Shown here piece after piece: positions 44,239 through 51,723 of a stretch of DNA of 64,000 bases. Numbering within the stretch: position 1 is the stretch's first letter; each line of letters opens with the position of its first letter. Both the position numbers and the translations under genes were made by a program. Source of the DNA: Massilia sp. Root351 (lineage in GTDB: Bacteria > Pseudomonadota > Gammaproteobacteria > Burkholderiales > Burkholderiaceae_D); contig NZ_LMDJ01000005.1 in NCBI RefSeq assembly GCF_001425045.1, forward strand, positions 124,001-188,000. Reading direction: 5' to 3'. The notes under the pieces were generated by a model. That model was not told the origin of the DNA. It searched no databases and saw nothing but the letters and a program-made list of their open reading frames with translations.

Positions 44239-45341
44239 GCCAGCGCCTTGTTGTGCCGCGTGGCAAGGCGCATCGCCGGGCGGCGGCCCTCTGCTGCCAG
44301 CGCGTACGCTTCGGCGGCGCGCTGGTAACCATAATGCCACTGCGCCTCCACCTGCTCGACGTAGCGCGGATAACTGGGCGGCGCCACCAGGCGGACGCGG
44401 TTGCGCAGCCAGTCCACGCGCTTCTGGATGCCGTTGTCGCGCAGCGCGACGCCGACGTCGCTGGTATCGACCCACACATCCACCGCCTGGCCGTGCACGT
44501 GCCGCATGCGGCGGTTGCCGTCAAAGCCGAACACGGCGCGCAAGGCGGGAATGGCCATCAGCTGGTCGTACGGCGGCTTCATTTCCATGGTGACGTGCCG
44601 CGCCAGGCTGCGCGCCAGTTCCACCGGGAACAGATCCACCACGCCGCCGGTGTAGTCGCCGCTGGCAACGGAATGGCAGCGGAAGTAATACATGTCCGAG
44701 ATGGAGATGCGAACCGCGTCGGCCAAGGGCATGGCGGTGTCGACCAGCAGAGACGGCGCCACCGCGTCCGTCCACCCGCCGCTGCCGATGGCGGACGGCA
44801 GGCCGTCAGCCAGCGCAGCGGTGCGGCTGCCGCAGAACAGCGTTACGCCATAGAGCTGGCGGCCCTGGCGCGCCTGGCCCACCTCGTGCTCGCCAAACAG
44901 CAGCTTGCCGCCGATGATGGCCAGCGCGGCGCCGCCCTGCCCGGCCGCCGGCGGCAATGGCAGCACGGCGGGTATCTCGAACAGATAGTCGCCAAACAGG
45001 TCCGGCAGGCGCGCGGCCTTGCCGGGGTGCAGGCGGCGCAGCGCCACGTTGGCCAGCGCCCGCAACGGTGCGGCCTGCGGGCCGGACTGCAGGCCGCAGA
45101 AGAACTCGTACATCTGCGGGGAAGCCACCCAAGCCTTGCGGGCGGCGCTGTCGGGCAGGTTGCGGATGATGGCGCCGGCTACCGCGCCGCCGCAGGTGGC
45201 CAGCAGCAGGTCCGGTTCCTGGCCAGCGTCCACGGCGGCGGCATGCATGCCGAGATAGTAGCCGAAGCGAAAGCCGCCGCCGGCCAGCACCATGCAGCGT
45301 TCGTAGCGTTCATCTGGTTGTGCTCGCATCATGCGTGCCAT
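44235..45341 (-). CDS. patatin-like protein with altered catalytic residues
   Basis: This 368-residue patatin-like protein has an oxyanion-hole motif LAGGGFRFG (~19-27) and a nucleophile elbow LLLATCGGAVAGA. In that elbow the catalytic Ser is replaced by Cys50 and the preceding Gly by Ala. The second catalytic motif, usually D-G-G/A, reads DYTGGVVDLFPVE, with Thr at the Asp position. The fold is recognisable but the Ser-Asp dyad is absent, so lipase activity is doubtful. It overlaps the SDR gene by 4 bp and is divergent from ynbD, 41 bp away. It could bind lipid or use Cys chemistry. Confidence 0.7.
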   Translation of the reverse strand: MARMMRAQPDERYERCMVLAGGGFRFGYYLGMHAAAVDAGQEPDLLLATCGGAVAGAIIRNLPDSAARKAWVASPQMYEFFCGLQSGPQAAPLRALANVALRRLHPGKAARLPDLFGDYLFEIPAVLPLPPAAGQGGAALAIIGGKLLFGEHEVGQARQGRQLYGVTLFCGSRTAALADGLPSAIGSGGWTDAVAPSLLVDTAMPLADAVRISISDMYYFRCHSVASGDYTGGVVDLFPVELARSLARHVTMEMKPPYDQLMAIPALRAVFGFDGNRRMRHVHGQAVDVWVDTSDVGVALRDNGIQKRVDWLRNRVRLVAPPSYPRYVEQVEAQWHYGYQRAAEAYALAAEGRRPAMRLATRHNKALA

Positions 45342-45382
45342 AATGCATCAATTACATAGATATTAACAAGGACAGTTCGACC

Positions 45383-46630
45383 ATGGAGCCGGAAGCAGTG
45401 CCCAGCATGCGCGAGCGTGTAACGCAGCTAGCGCTAAACGGCGCGCTGTTCGGGCTATGTTACCCGCTGGCGAACCATCTTGCCCAACGCGCCGGCACGA
45501 CGGGCAGCGTGGCGCTGCCGTGGGATGCGGCGCTGCCCTTCCTGCCCTGGATGGTGCTGCCCTACATGACGTCCGGCCTGCTGTTCGTACTGAGTTTCGT
45601 GCTGGCGGCCAGCCGCGCCGAGCTGTCCGCGCTGAGCCGCCGCGTGGCCTTTGCCACTGTCGCTGCCTGCCTGGTATTTGCCGCGTTCCCGCTGCGCTTC
45701 GGCTTCGAGCGGCCCGCCGTGGACGCGGCGCTGCCGGCCTGGCTGTTCGCGCAACTGTCCGCCATGGACCAGCCGTACAACCAGTTGCCGTCGCTCCACG
45801 TGGCCTACTGCCTGATTTTCTGGCCAGCCTTGAGCAGCGCGCTCCGCAGCCGCGCGGTAGCGCGGGCAGTGCTCGCCGCCTGGCTGATGCTGGTTGCCGC
45901 CGCCACCGTGTTCACCTATCAGCACCATCTGGCCGACGTCGCGGGAGGCGCCCTGCTCGGCATGCTGGCCATCCGCGCCCTGCCCGGCCGTGCAGCAGTG
46001 CGCGCCGGCGTAGCCCACCTTGCCGCCCCGGCACAAGGCGCCGCCGGACACGCCACCGCCAAGCCGGTCGCATTTTGCTACACGCTGCTGGCCGGGCTGT
46101 CCCTGCTGGCGTGGGTTGCGCTGGGCGGCCCGTGGTGGCTGTACCTGTGCGCCAGCCTGCTGCTGGTGGCCTGGGCCTACCAGCGCCGCGACGCCGCCTA
46201 CCTGCACAAGCGCAACGGCCGCCACCCGCTGTGGATCTGGCTGCTTTACGCGCCCTACCTGGGCGGCTACCTGCTGACCTGGCAGCTGGTGCGCTGGCGC
46301 GAACGGCACAAGCCGCCCTTCGACCGGCACAGCGAGCGCCTGTGGGTGGGCAGGCGCCTGAGCAACGCCGAGGCGGCGCGCCTGCCCGCCGGCTGCGCCG
46401 TGATCGACCTGTCCAACGAACTGAGCGAAACGCCCGCGCTGCGCCGCCACCCCTACCAGCACTTTCCGCTGCTGGACCTGCACACGCTGGATGCGCGCTC
46501 GGCCCAGCCCATCCTGGCCGCCATTGCCACCCACGCCAGCCAGGGCCGCGACATTTACCTGCACTGCGCCATGGGCTACCAGCGCAGCCGCCTTATCGCC
46601 CAACTTTACACGGAGTACGCCAAGCAATGA
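45383..46630 (+). CDS. ynbD: YnbD-like PAP2 / dual-specificity phosphatase fusion
   Basis: This 415-residue membrane protein has about eight hydrophobic segments. A PAP2/sphingomyelin-synthase-like core contains PSLHVAY (~135) and TYQHHLADVAGGALLG (~176), and a further membrane domain follows. The C-terminal ~120 residues are a dual-specificity phosphatase with the P-loop LHCAMGYQRSR (catalytic Cys395). This architecture is that of E. coli YnbD. The stop overlaps the CDP-alcohol transferase start by 4 bp. By family logic it could transfer a head group from a phospholipid and remove a phosphate. Its true substrate is unknown. Confidence 0.82.
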   Translation: MEPEAVPSMRERVTQLALNGALFGLCYPLANHLAQRAGTTGSVALPWDAALPFLPWMVLPYMTSGLLFVLSFVLAASRAELSALSRRVAFATVAACLVFAAFPLRFGFERPAVDAALPAWLFAQLSAMDQPYNQLPSLHVAYCLIFWPALSSALRSRAVARAVLAAWLMLVAAATVFTYQHHLADVAGGALLGMLAIRALPGRAAVRAGVAHLAAPAQGAAGHATAKPVAFCYTLLAGLSLLAWVALGGPWWLYLCASLLLVAWAYQRRDAAYLHKRNGRHPLWIWLLYAPYLGGYLLTWQLVRWRERHKPPFDRHSERLWVGRRLSNAEAARLPAGCAVIDLSNELSETPALRRHPYQHFPLLDLHTLDARSAQPILAAIATHASQGRDIYLHCAMGYQRSRLIAQLYTEYAKQ

Positions 46631-47244
46631 GCTTCTCGATCTACCAGTTGAAACCGAAATTCCAGCAACTGCTGCAGCCGCTGATGCGCGCACTGCTGCG
46701 CTGCCGCGTGACGCCCAACCAGATCACGCTGGCCACCATGCTCTTATCCGTGGCCTATGGCGTTGTACTGGCCTGGCAGCCCGGCTGGACCGGCTTGTGG
46801 CTGGGCCTGCCCGCCTTCCTGCTGTTGCGCATGGCCTTGAACGCCATCGACGGCATGCTGGCCAACGCCACCGGGCAAAAGACCCGCCTGGGCACGCTGC
46901 TCAACGAGCTCTGCGACCAGGTATCGGACGCCGCGCTGTACCTGCCTTTCACGCTGGCCGCCGCGTTGCACGCGCCGCTGGTGGTGCTGTGCGTGGTAGG
47001 CGCGCTGCTGGCCGAGTTCGCCGGTGTGCTCGCGCTCAGCGTGGGCGGCGCGCGCCGCTTCGACGGCCCCATGGGCAAGAGCGACCGCGCCTTCTGGTTC
47101 GGGCTGCTCGCCCTGCTGATCGGTTACCAGGCCGCGCCGCTGGTGCTGAACGGCATGCTGATGCTGGTGCTTGCGCTGTCGGTCTGGACCGTGATCAACC
47201 GCCTGCGCCAGGCGCTGCGGGCTTCTGCGCCAGCGACACCGTGA
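46627..47244 (+). CDS. ynbA: YnbA-like CDP-alcohol phosphatidyltransferase
   Basis: This 205-residue membrane enzyme of the CDP-alcohol phosphatidyltransferase superfamily has a signature at ~75-105: NAIDGMLAN, then eight residues, then GTLLNELCD. Relative to the canonical DxxDGxxAR...GxxxDxxxD, positions D1 and D3 are Asn and the Arg is Asn. By my recollection the E. coli YnbA group shares the D1 and D3 Asn, so this may be a subfamily trait. It should join CDP-diacylglycerol to an unidentified alcohol. It overlaps ynbD by 4 bp and its 3' end overlaps the convergent ynbC-like gene by 50 bp. Confidence 0.82.
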   Translation: MSFSIYQLKPKFQQLLQPLMRALLRCRVTPNQITLATMLLSVAYGVVLAWQPGWTGLWLGLPAFLLLRMALNAIDGMLANATGQKTRLGTLLNELCDQVSDAALYLPFTLAAALHAPLVVLCVVGALLAEFAGVLALSVGGARRFDGPMGKSDRAFWFGLLALLIGYQAAPLVLNGMLMLVLALSVWTVINRLRQALRASAPATP

Positions 47245-48988
47245 AGATCCCTTCCAGGCCAATGCTGGTGGCGAGCTTGCGCCCGCCGGCATAGGCCACC
47301 AGCCCGTCCATTTCCGCCTGCGGACGCGGACGCATCTGCCACGGCGTGCCGCGATGGCTGGTCAAGGTCAGCGCGATCATGTCCAGCTGCGGGTGCCAAG
47401 GCTGGCCGGTATAAATCAGGTAGCCCCCCGGCCGCAACACGCTGAAGATGCCCGTCAGCGACGCGGCCACCGGCTCGTTGTCGCTGAACAGCTCGTACAG
47501 GCCGGACACGATGACGATGTCGTATCCGCCTTCGGCCGCCTGGTAGCTGCCGGGATTGAAAGCGTCGCGCAGCTGGCAGTCCACGCTGGCGCGCAACTGC
47601 AACTGTCCCGCCAGCATGCGCGCCTGGTCCAGGTTGTGCTGCGTGTAGTCGCGCAGGGTGACCTGGATGTCCTTGTCCTGGAAGCGCTTCACTGTCTCCA
47701 GCACGTAGCGGCCCGAGCCTGCTGCAATGTCCAGGATGCGCAGCGGCGCGGCGCCCGTGTGGGCCGCGATGCGCTCGCCCAGCATCTGCTGCAGCTGGCG
47801 CTTGCGCAGGCGGATGCCGCGCCATCCCACCGCGTCCAGATAGCCCCGGTCCATGGTCTTGCCCATGATGAAGCGGCCGCCGGCCTGGTTGCGGTACACA
47901 TAGTCCAGCGAGGCGCCGGAATCGAAGCCGTGCTGCAGGCCGATTTTCATGCCGTCGCTCACGCCGCCCATCGCGCCCAGCATCACGCGCTGCAGGCCGA
48001 ACCAGCCCTTGGCCAGCGCGCCGCAGCTCTCCCCGGCCTGCATGGCGGCGTAGCGGCGCGCGCTGTGGCTGTCGCGGTCCGCGTTCAGGTAGTGCGACGG
48101 CGCCAGCGGCGCGCGCTCGAAGCAGTGCTCCACGAACTGGCGGCTTTCATGCAACGCCACGCTGGTGTCCTGCTCGTAGAACAGCGCGTGGAATGCATCC
48201 GGCAGGCGCACATAACGCTTCAGCGGCGAGGACAGGCGCTCGAAGAAGGTCTGCTGCGGCCCCTCCTTCACCACGAAATCCTTGCCGGCGGCCAGCATTA
48301 GCACCGGCGTGTCGATGGCGGCGGCGTCGTGCACGATGCGCCTGGCGGTGTCTGCCAGGCCCAGCAGCACGCAGGCAGAGATGGCCTTGGCGATCAGGGG
48401 ATCCGCGCCATAAGCGGCAGCCTCCTGCGCCGAATGGGTCAGCATGCCGGGGCGGATGTAGCTGGTGACGAACAGCTCCGGCTTGAAGCGGCGCGCAAAG
48501 CGCAGCGCGGGCTTGGCCAGCGGCACGTACAGCTTGATCTCGAAAGCGGCGGCGGCCATGATGACGCCGCGCACGCGCGGCGCGTAGTCGTGCAGCCAGG
48601 TGGCGGCGATGACGGCGCCCACGCTGTTGGCCACCACCAGGATATTTTCCTCGGCGAAGCCGTGCGCGCCGCGGATGTGGCGGATGAAGGTGTCGAAGTC
48701 TTCCACCAGGGCCTCGAAGCTGGGCGCGTCGCCGCGCTCGCCGGGCGAGTAGCCGTGGCCGCGCGCGTCCCAGGCGAAAGCGTGGTCCTGCGCGAAGCCG
48801 AACTGCTCCACCAGCGGCTGGATGCGGCCGGAATGCTCGTGCCCCCGGTGCAGAAACACCAGCGCGCGCTGCGGCCCGTCCTGGCGCGGCGCCAGCGGCT
48901 CCCAGGCGCGGTAGAACAGGCGCGTGCCGTCCTTGCAGTCGAAGCCGGATTCGGTGGTGCGCCAGGCCAGTGAGCGTTCAGCTTTCAT
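47195..48988 (-). CDS. ynbC: YnbC-like alpha/beta-hydrolase-methyltransferase fusion
   Basis: This 597-residue cytoplasmic two-domain protein matches E. coli YnbC in length and layout. The N-terminal alpha/beta hydrolase (~1-320) shows FLHRGHEHSGR (oxyanion region), ARGHGYSPG, a nucleophile elbow VVANSVGAV (Ala instead of the usual first Gly) and FHALFYE with a candidate catalytic His. The C-terminal SAM-dependent methyltransferase (~400-597) has ILDIAAGSGRYV (motif I) and IVIVSGLYELF. It overlaps the CdsA-like gene by 4 bp. Both domains probably act on the same unknown lipid or head group. Confidence 0.83.
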   Translation of the reverse strand: MKAERSLAWRTTESGFDCKDGTRLFYRAWEPLAPRQDGPQRALVFLHRGHEHSGRIQPLVEQFGFAQDHAFAWDARGHGYSPGERGDAPSFEALVEDFDTFIRHIRGAHGFAEENILVVANSVGAVIAATWLHDYAPRVRGVIMAAAAFEIKLYVPLAKPALRFARRFKPELFVTSYIRPGMLTHSAQEAAAYGADPLIAKAISACVLLGLADTARRIVHDAAAIDTPVLMLAAGKDFVVKEGPQQTFFERLSSPLKRYVRLPDAFHALFYEQDTSVALHESRQFVEHCFERAPLAPSHYLNADRDSHSARRYAAMQAGESCGALAKGWFGLQRVMLGAMGGVSDGMKIGLQHGFDSGASLDYVYRNQAGGRFIMGKTMDRGYLDAVGWRGIRLRKRQLQQMLGERIAAHTGAAPLRILDIAAGSGRYVLETVKRFQDKDIQVTLRDYTQHNLDQARMLAGQLQLRASVDCQLRDAFNPGSYQAAEGGYDIVIVSGLYELFSDNEPVAASLTGIFSVLRPGGYLIYTGQPWHPQLDMIALTLTSHRGTPWQMRPRPQAEMDGLVAYAGGRKLATSIGLEGIFTVSLAQKPAAPGAGG

Positions 48989-49902
48989 GCGAGCTTCCCT
49001 TGAGTGGTGATAATGAGAAAGTACAGCAGCGGCGCGGTGACCACCAGGCTGTCCACCCGGTCCAGGATGCCGCCGTGGCCGGGGATCAGTTGCGAGAAAT
49101 CTTTTACGCCCAGCACCCGCTTGGCCGCCGAGAACATCAGGTCGCCGCAGAAGCCGCCCAGCGACAGCAGCACGGCGTACGCCGCCAGACGGGCCGCATC
49201 CGCCAGATGCAGATAGCTGCCCAGCGCCAGCGACAGCAGCAGGGTCGCCGCCACCCCGCCCAGCAGTCCCTGCCAGGTCTTGTTCGGGCTGATGCCGGGG
49301 GCGATGCGGTGGCGGCCGAACAGCGTGCCGCTGATGAACTGCGCCACGTCGTTCAGCGAGGTCAGCACGTACAAGTAGAACAACCAGCCCAGGCGCTGGT
49401 GCGGCGCCAGCGGCAGCGCCTCGTAGCGCGGCAGGAAACTGACGCTGAAGCACAGTCCCAGCCACAAGAGCCACACCAGCGCGGAATTGCTACGTGACCG
49501 GAGGAAATATATCAGTGTTACGAGGATGGCAAGCGCGAGCAGCGCGGTAATTGCCGGCGGCTTGACGAATGTCAATGCCAGCGTGGCCGCCAGGATGATG
49601 GCGGCGGACCAAGCGAAGACCGCCTTGACGGCGTTGCCAGGAACGGCGAACGGCGCCAGTTCGCGCAATGCCAGCGCGCCGATCAACAGTGCCAGCATGG
49701 GCGCGCCAGCCGGATGGAGCAACAGGCTGACGGTGACCACCGGGAAGATCCACCACCAGGCGTTGACTTGCAGCCTGAGCTGGCTTTGCGGCCGCGCGCG
49801 CAAGCTCAGGCCGACGCCCAGCGAGGCCATGCCCAGCATCAGGTACAGCATGCCGAGCGCGGTCAGGATTTCCGCGCCCAGCAGGGATAGGGCTAATTGC
49901 AT
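48985..49902 (-). CDS. ynbB: YnbB-like CTP:phosphatidate cytidylyltransferase
   Basis: This 305-residue polytopic enzyme of the CdsA family carries the signature SPNKTWQGLLGG (~200) and the C-terminal DRVDSLVVTAPLLYFL region typical of S-x3-[KR]-R/K-x4-[KR]-D-x3-[PG]-x2-[GS]-[GA]. Here it appears as KDFSQLIPGHGGILDRVDS. It should make CDP-diacylglycerol for the transferase encoded by ynbA. It heads a two-gene operon with ynbC; a good promoter lies just upstream. Confidence 0.88.
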   Translation of the reverse strand: MQLALSLLGAEILTALGMLYLMLGMASLGVGLSLRARPQSQLRLQVNAWWWIFPVVTVSLLLHPAGAPMLALLIGALALRELAPFAVPGNAVKAVFAWSAAIILAATLALTFVKPPAITALLALAILVTLIYFLRSRSNSALVWLLWLGLCFSVSFLPRYEALPLAPHQRLGWLFYLYVLTSLNDVAQFISGTLFGRHRIAPGISPNKTWQGLLGGVAATLLLSLALGSYLHLADAARLAAYAVLLSLGGFCGDLMFSAAKRVLGVKDFSQLIPGHGGILDRVDSLVVTAPLLYFLIITTQGKLA

Positions 49903-49927
49903 AATCGCCTCAATTGCTTGAATTGCA

Positions 49928-49955
49928 ATTATACGACGAATTTCCTATTAGGCAA
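49928..49955 (-). promoter_or_regulatory. sigma70 promoter of ynbB-ynbC
   Basis: Minus strand: TTGCCT (49955-49950), a 16-bp spacer and a perfect TATAAT (49933-49928). It lies 26 bp before the ynbB ATG; the -35 overlaps the stop codon of the preceding MBL-rhodanese gene. Confidence 0.65.
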
Positions 49956-51024
49956 CGTCCTGTGCAACCGGCAGCGCTTCGGCCTTCCAGCGCAGCATGC
50001 CGCCAGCCAGGTTGGCCACCTGCGTGAAGCCGGCCTTGGCCAGCAGCACGCTGGCCTGGGCCGAACGCACGCCCGAGCGGCACACGGCCACCACGGGACG
50101 GTCGCGGTCGAAGTCGTCCAGCCGGTCTTTCAGCTGCGACAAGGGCACCAGCCGCGCGCCCGGCAAATGGCCGAGGCGGTCGATGAACTCGGGAGCTTCG
50201 CGCACGTCCACGATCTGTACCTGGTCCGCGTGCTCCAGCAGCGTCATCGGTTCGATTTCCCACACGCCGCTGAAACGCAGCGTGAGCGGCGCCCAGGCTT
50301 GCGCGTCGGGCGGGACTTCGCCCTCGCCGCCTTCCGGCTGGCCGCAACGCAGATTGGCGGGCACGGCCACCGCCATCAGCTTGGGATGGGGCAGGTTCAG
50401 GTTGTTCATGTGGCCGGCGAAGTCCCCCTCGTCGACGTCGCCGCCCAGGCGCGGGTTGAAGCGCCGCTCCTCTGCCACGCTGGTGACGGTGATGCCGCGG
50501 TAGTCGTGCGCCGGGTACAGCAGGCAGGCGTCCGGCAGCGTGAGTATCTGCTCGCGCACCGAAGCGAACAGTTGCTGCGGACTGCCGCCCTGGAAGTCGG
50601 TGCGGCCACAGCCGCGTATCAGCAGGCTGTCGCCTGTGAAAGCCATGCTTTCGTCGTCCAGCACATAGGTCAGGCAGCCATTGGTGTGGCCGGGCGTGGC
50701 GCGCACGGTCAGGTGGCGGCTGCCGAACTGGATCCGGTCGCCGTGGCGCAGCGGACGGTCCGCCAAGGCCGCGCCGGCCGCTTCGGCCACCGCCATGCTG
50801 CTGCCGCAGCGCTGGTGCAGGCGCCACGCGCCGGTGACATGGTCCGCGTGCACATGCGTATCCAGCGAGGCCAGCAGGCGCAGGTTCAGTTCGCCTAACA
50901 GGGCCAGGTCGCGCGGCACCTGCTCGTAGACGGAGTCGATCAGCACGGCTTCGCCGCTGTCACCCAGCAAATAGGTGTAAGTGGAGGAAGTCGGATCGAA
51001 AAGCTGGCGGAAGATCATAATCAT
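49948..51024 (-). CDS. persulfide dioxygenase (ETHE1/Blh-type) fused to rhodanese
   Basis: This 358-residue protein has an N-terminal metallo-beta-lactamase domain (~1-235) of the ETHE1 group: THVHADHVTG (H-x-H-x-D-H), ATPGHTNGCLTYVL, YPAHDYRG. A C-terminal rhodanese domain (~255-350) has the active Cys loop VVAVCRSGVRSAQ. The fusion would oxidise glutathione persulfide to sulfite and pass sulfur between the domains, as in known PDO-rhodanese fusions. The start is the first of two near ATGs (51024, 51018); neither has a clear Shine-Dalgarno. The inverted GAAAGA-gtcga-TCTTTC just upstream could be an operator. It lies downstream of the RNA array. Confidence 0.87.
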   Translation of the reverse strand: MIMIFRQLFDPTSSTYTYLLGDSGEAVLIDSVYEQVPRDLALLGELNLRLLASLDTHVHADHVTGAWRLHQRCGSSMAVAEAAGAALADRPLRHGDRIQFGSRHLTVRATPGHTNGCLTYVLDDESMAFTGDSLLIRGCGRTDFQGGSPQQLFASVREQILTLPDACLLYPAHDYRGITVTSVAEERRFNPRLGGDVDEGDFAGHMNNLNLPHPKLMAVAVPANLRCGQPEGGEGEVPPDAQAWAPLTLRFSGVWEIEPMTLLEHADQVQIVDVREAPEFIDRLGHLPGARLVPLSQLKDRLDDFDRDRPVVAVCRSGVRSAQASVLLAKAGFTQVANLAGGMLRWKAEALPVAQDVA

Positions 51025-51033
51025 GAAAGAAAG

Positions 51034-51050
51034 AGTCGATCTTTCAATGA
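51034..51050. promoter_or_regulatory. GAAAGA/TCTTTC inverted repeat upstream of MBL-rhodanese gene
   Basis: A short palindromic sequence lies within ~10-30 bp of the start codon, in the untranslated leader or core promoter. A regulator such as a persulfide sensor is possible but not shown. Confidence 0.25.
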
Positions 51051-51128
51051 TAGCAAAGCGGCATGGCAATACGATAAAATTCCGGAGCGGCGGGCGCAAC
51101 ACCCGCCAGGCCGGGGCCGCGATGCACC

Positions 51129-51157
51129 AAAAAAAAAGCCCGCTGCGGGAGCGGGCT
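51129..51157 (-). terminator. intrinsic terminator of RNA copy 1
   Basis: AGCCCGCT-CCCGC-AGCGGGCT (8-bp perfect stem, 5-nt loop) is followed on the minus strand by a run of nine T that begins with the last base of the stem. Confidence 0.9.
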
Positions 51158-51223
51158 AAATCTAATCTCTTGGAGGAGAATAGAGGAGACAGGAATCATG
51201 ATGCGGCATCGCATCATATAAAT
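51129..51223 (-). ncRNA. structured small RNA, copy 1
   Basis: Minus-strand RNA of about 95 nt. From 5' to 3' it has a perfect 8-bp hairpin (ATGATGCG/CGCATCAT, 51217-51198), then single-stranded CCUGUCUCCUC. A middle hairpin (51183-51162, CUAUUCUC/GAGAUUAG with one U-U mismatch) exposes CUCCAA. It ends in a terminator of 8 bp plus nine U. Its pyrimidine motifs are complementary to Shine-Dalgarno sequences. Three further copies lie downstream in coordinates. The persulfide dioxygenase gene begins ~105 bp past its terminator. Identity with a known Rfam family (I recall one named Betaproteobacteria toxic small RNA) could not be checked. Confidence 0.75.
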
Positions 51224-51252
51224 CCACTTTATCTTTCTGATGACAGAGATAA
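51224..51252 (-). promoter_or_regulatory. conserved upstream box of RNA copy 1
   Basis: Minus strand reads TTATCTC..., TCATCA, then ATAAAGTGG directly before the RNA. The same three blocks occur upstream of the other copies. It does not fit a standard TTGACA/TATAAT promoter at normal spacing. Confidence 0.5.
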
Positions 51253-51405
51253 TCAGATCGTATATGACATTCACCTTCAGCTGCCGCGTCGCACCGCGTA
51301 CTGCGTCGCGCGGCAACTCAGAACGCTGGAGGTGGTCGCTCCAGCCTCCATCGCTGCGCCGATAGGCTGCCTGCGTGAGCCAGGGCCGTTGGATTCCCTG
51401 CGCGC
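51253..51405. other. spacer between RNA copies 1 and 2
   Basis: This 153-bp GC-rich spacer has no supportable gene. It contains GCTGGAG-gtggtcg-CTCCAGC (51325-51345), a perfect 7-bp inverted repeat without a T-run. Confidence 0.5.
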
Positions 51406-51432
51406 AAAAAAATGCCCGCTACGGGAGCGGGC
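51406..51432 (-). terminator. intrinsic terminator of RNA copy 2
   Basis: GCCCGCT-CCCGT-AGCGGGC (7 bp) followed on the minus strand by A and seven T. Confidence 0.85.
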
Positions 51433-51498
51433 TAATTCTATCTCTTGGAGGAGGATAGAGGAGACAGGAGCTATGATGCCGCGTCGCAGCAAATACGT
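51406..51498 (-). ncRNA. structured small RNA, copy 2
   Basis: Second copy of the family, same strand. The 5' hairpin is UGCUGC/GCGGCA with loop GAC (51491-51477). The CCUGUCUCCUC segment is identical. The middle hairpin is CUAUC(C)UC/GAGAUAG with a bulged C (51458-51438), exposing CUCCAA. The terminator stem is 7 bp and the last U-tract is UUUUUUU after one A. It is the most diverged copy in the middle hairpin, but the pairing is kept. It probably has the same antisense-to-RBS mode of action as the others, which is an inference. Confidence 0.72.
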
Positions 51499-51530
51499 CT
51501 ACTTTATATTGATGATGAGCGAGATAATTA
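51499..51530 (-). promoter_or_regulatory. conserved upstream box of RNA copy 2
   Basis: Minus strand: TTATCTCGCTCATCATCAA then TATAAAGTAG, matching the boxes of the other copies. Confidence 0.5.
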
Positions 51531-51587
51531 AGTCGAATATAAGGAAAGCTGCGCGCCGGGCGCTCCGCTGCAGTCCCTGCAACCCAG

Positions 51588-51616
51588 AAAAAAAAAGCCC
51601 GCTACGGGAGCGGGCT
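51588..51616 (-). terminator. intrinsic terminator of RNA copy 3
   Basis: AGCCCGCT-CCCGT-AGCGGGCT (8-bp perfect stem) followed by a run of nine T on the minus strand, beginning with the last stem base. Confidence 0.9.
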
Positions 51617-51682
51617 AAATCTAATCTCTTGGAGGAGAATAGAGGAGACAGGAACCATGATGCCGCAAAGCAGCATACATTG
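51588..51682 (-). ncRNA. structured small RNA, copy 3
   Basis: Third copy. The 5' hairpin is AUGCUGC/GCGGCAU with loop UUU (51676-51660), 7 bp including a G-U pair. The pyrimidine segment CCUGUCUCCUC and the CUAUUCUC-CUCCAA-GAGAUUAG hairpin (51642-51621) are the same as in copy 1. The terminator is perfect, with nine U. Its upstream box reaches to within ~12 bp of the MFS gene stop codon, so read-through from that gene could feed the RNA. Only 57 bp separate its terminator from the box of copy 2, so copies 1-3 form a tandem array. Confidence 0.75.
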
Positions 51683-51712
51683 CTACTTTATCTTCATGAT
51701 GAGGGAAATCAT
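51683..51712 (-). promoter_or_regulatory. conserved upstream box of RNA copy 3
   Basis: Minus strand: GATTTCCCTCATCATGAA then GATAAAGTAG, the same layout as the other boxes. Confidence 0.5.
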
Positions 51713-51723
51713 CAAAGCGCATA

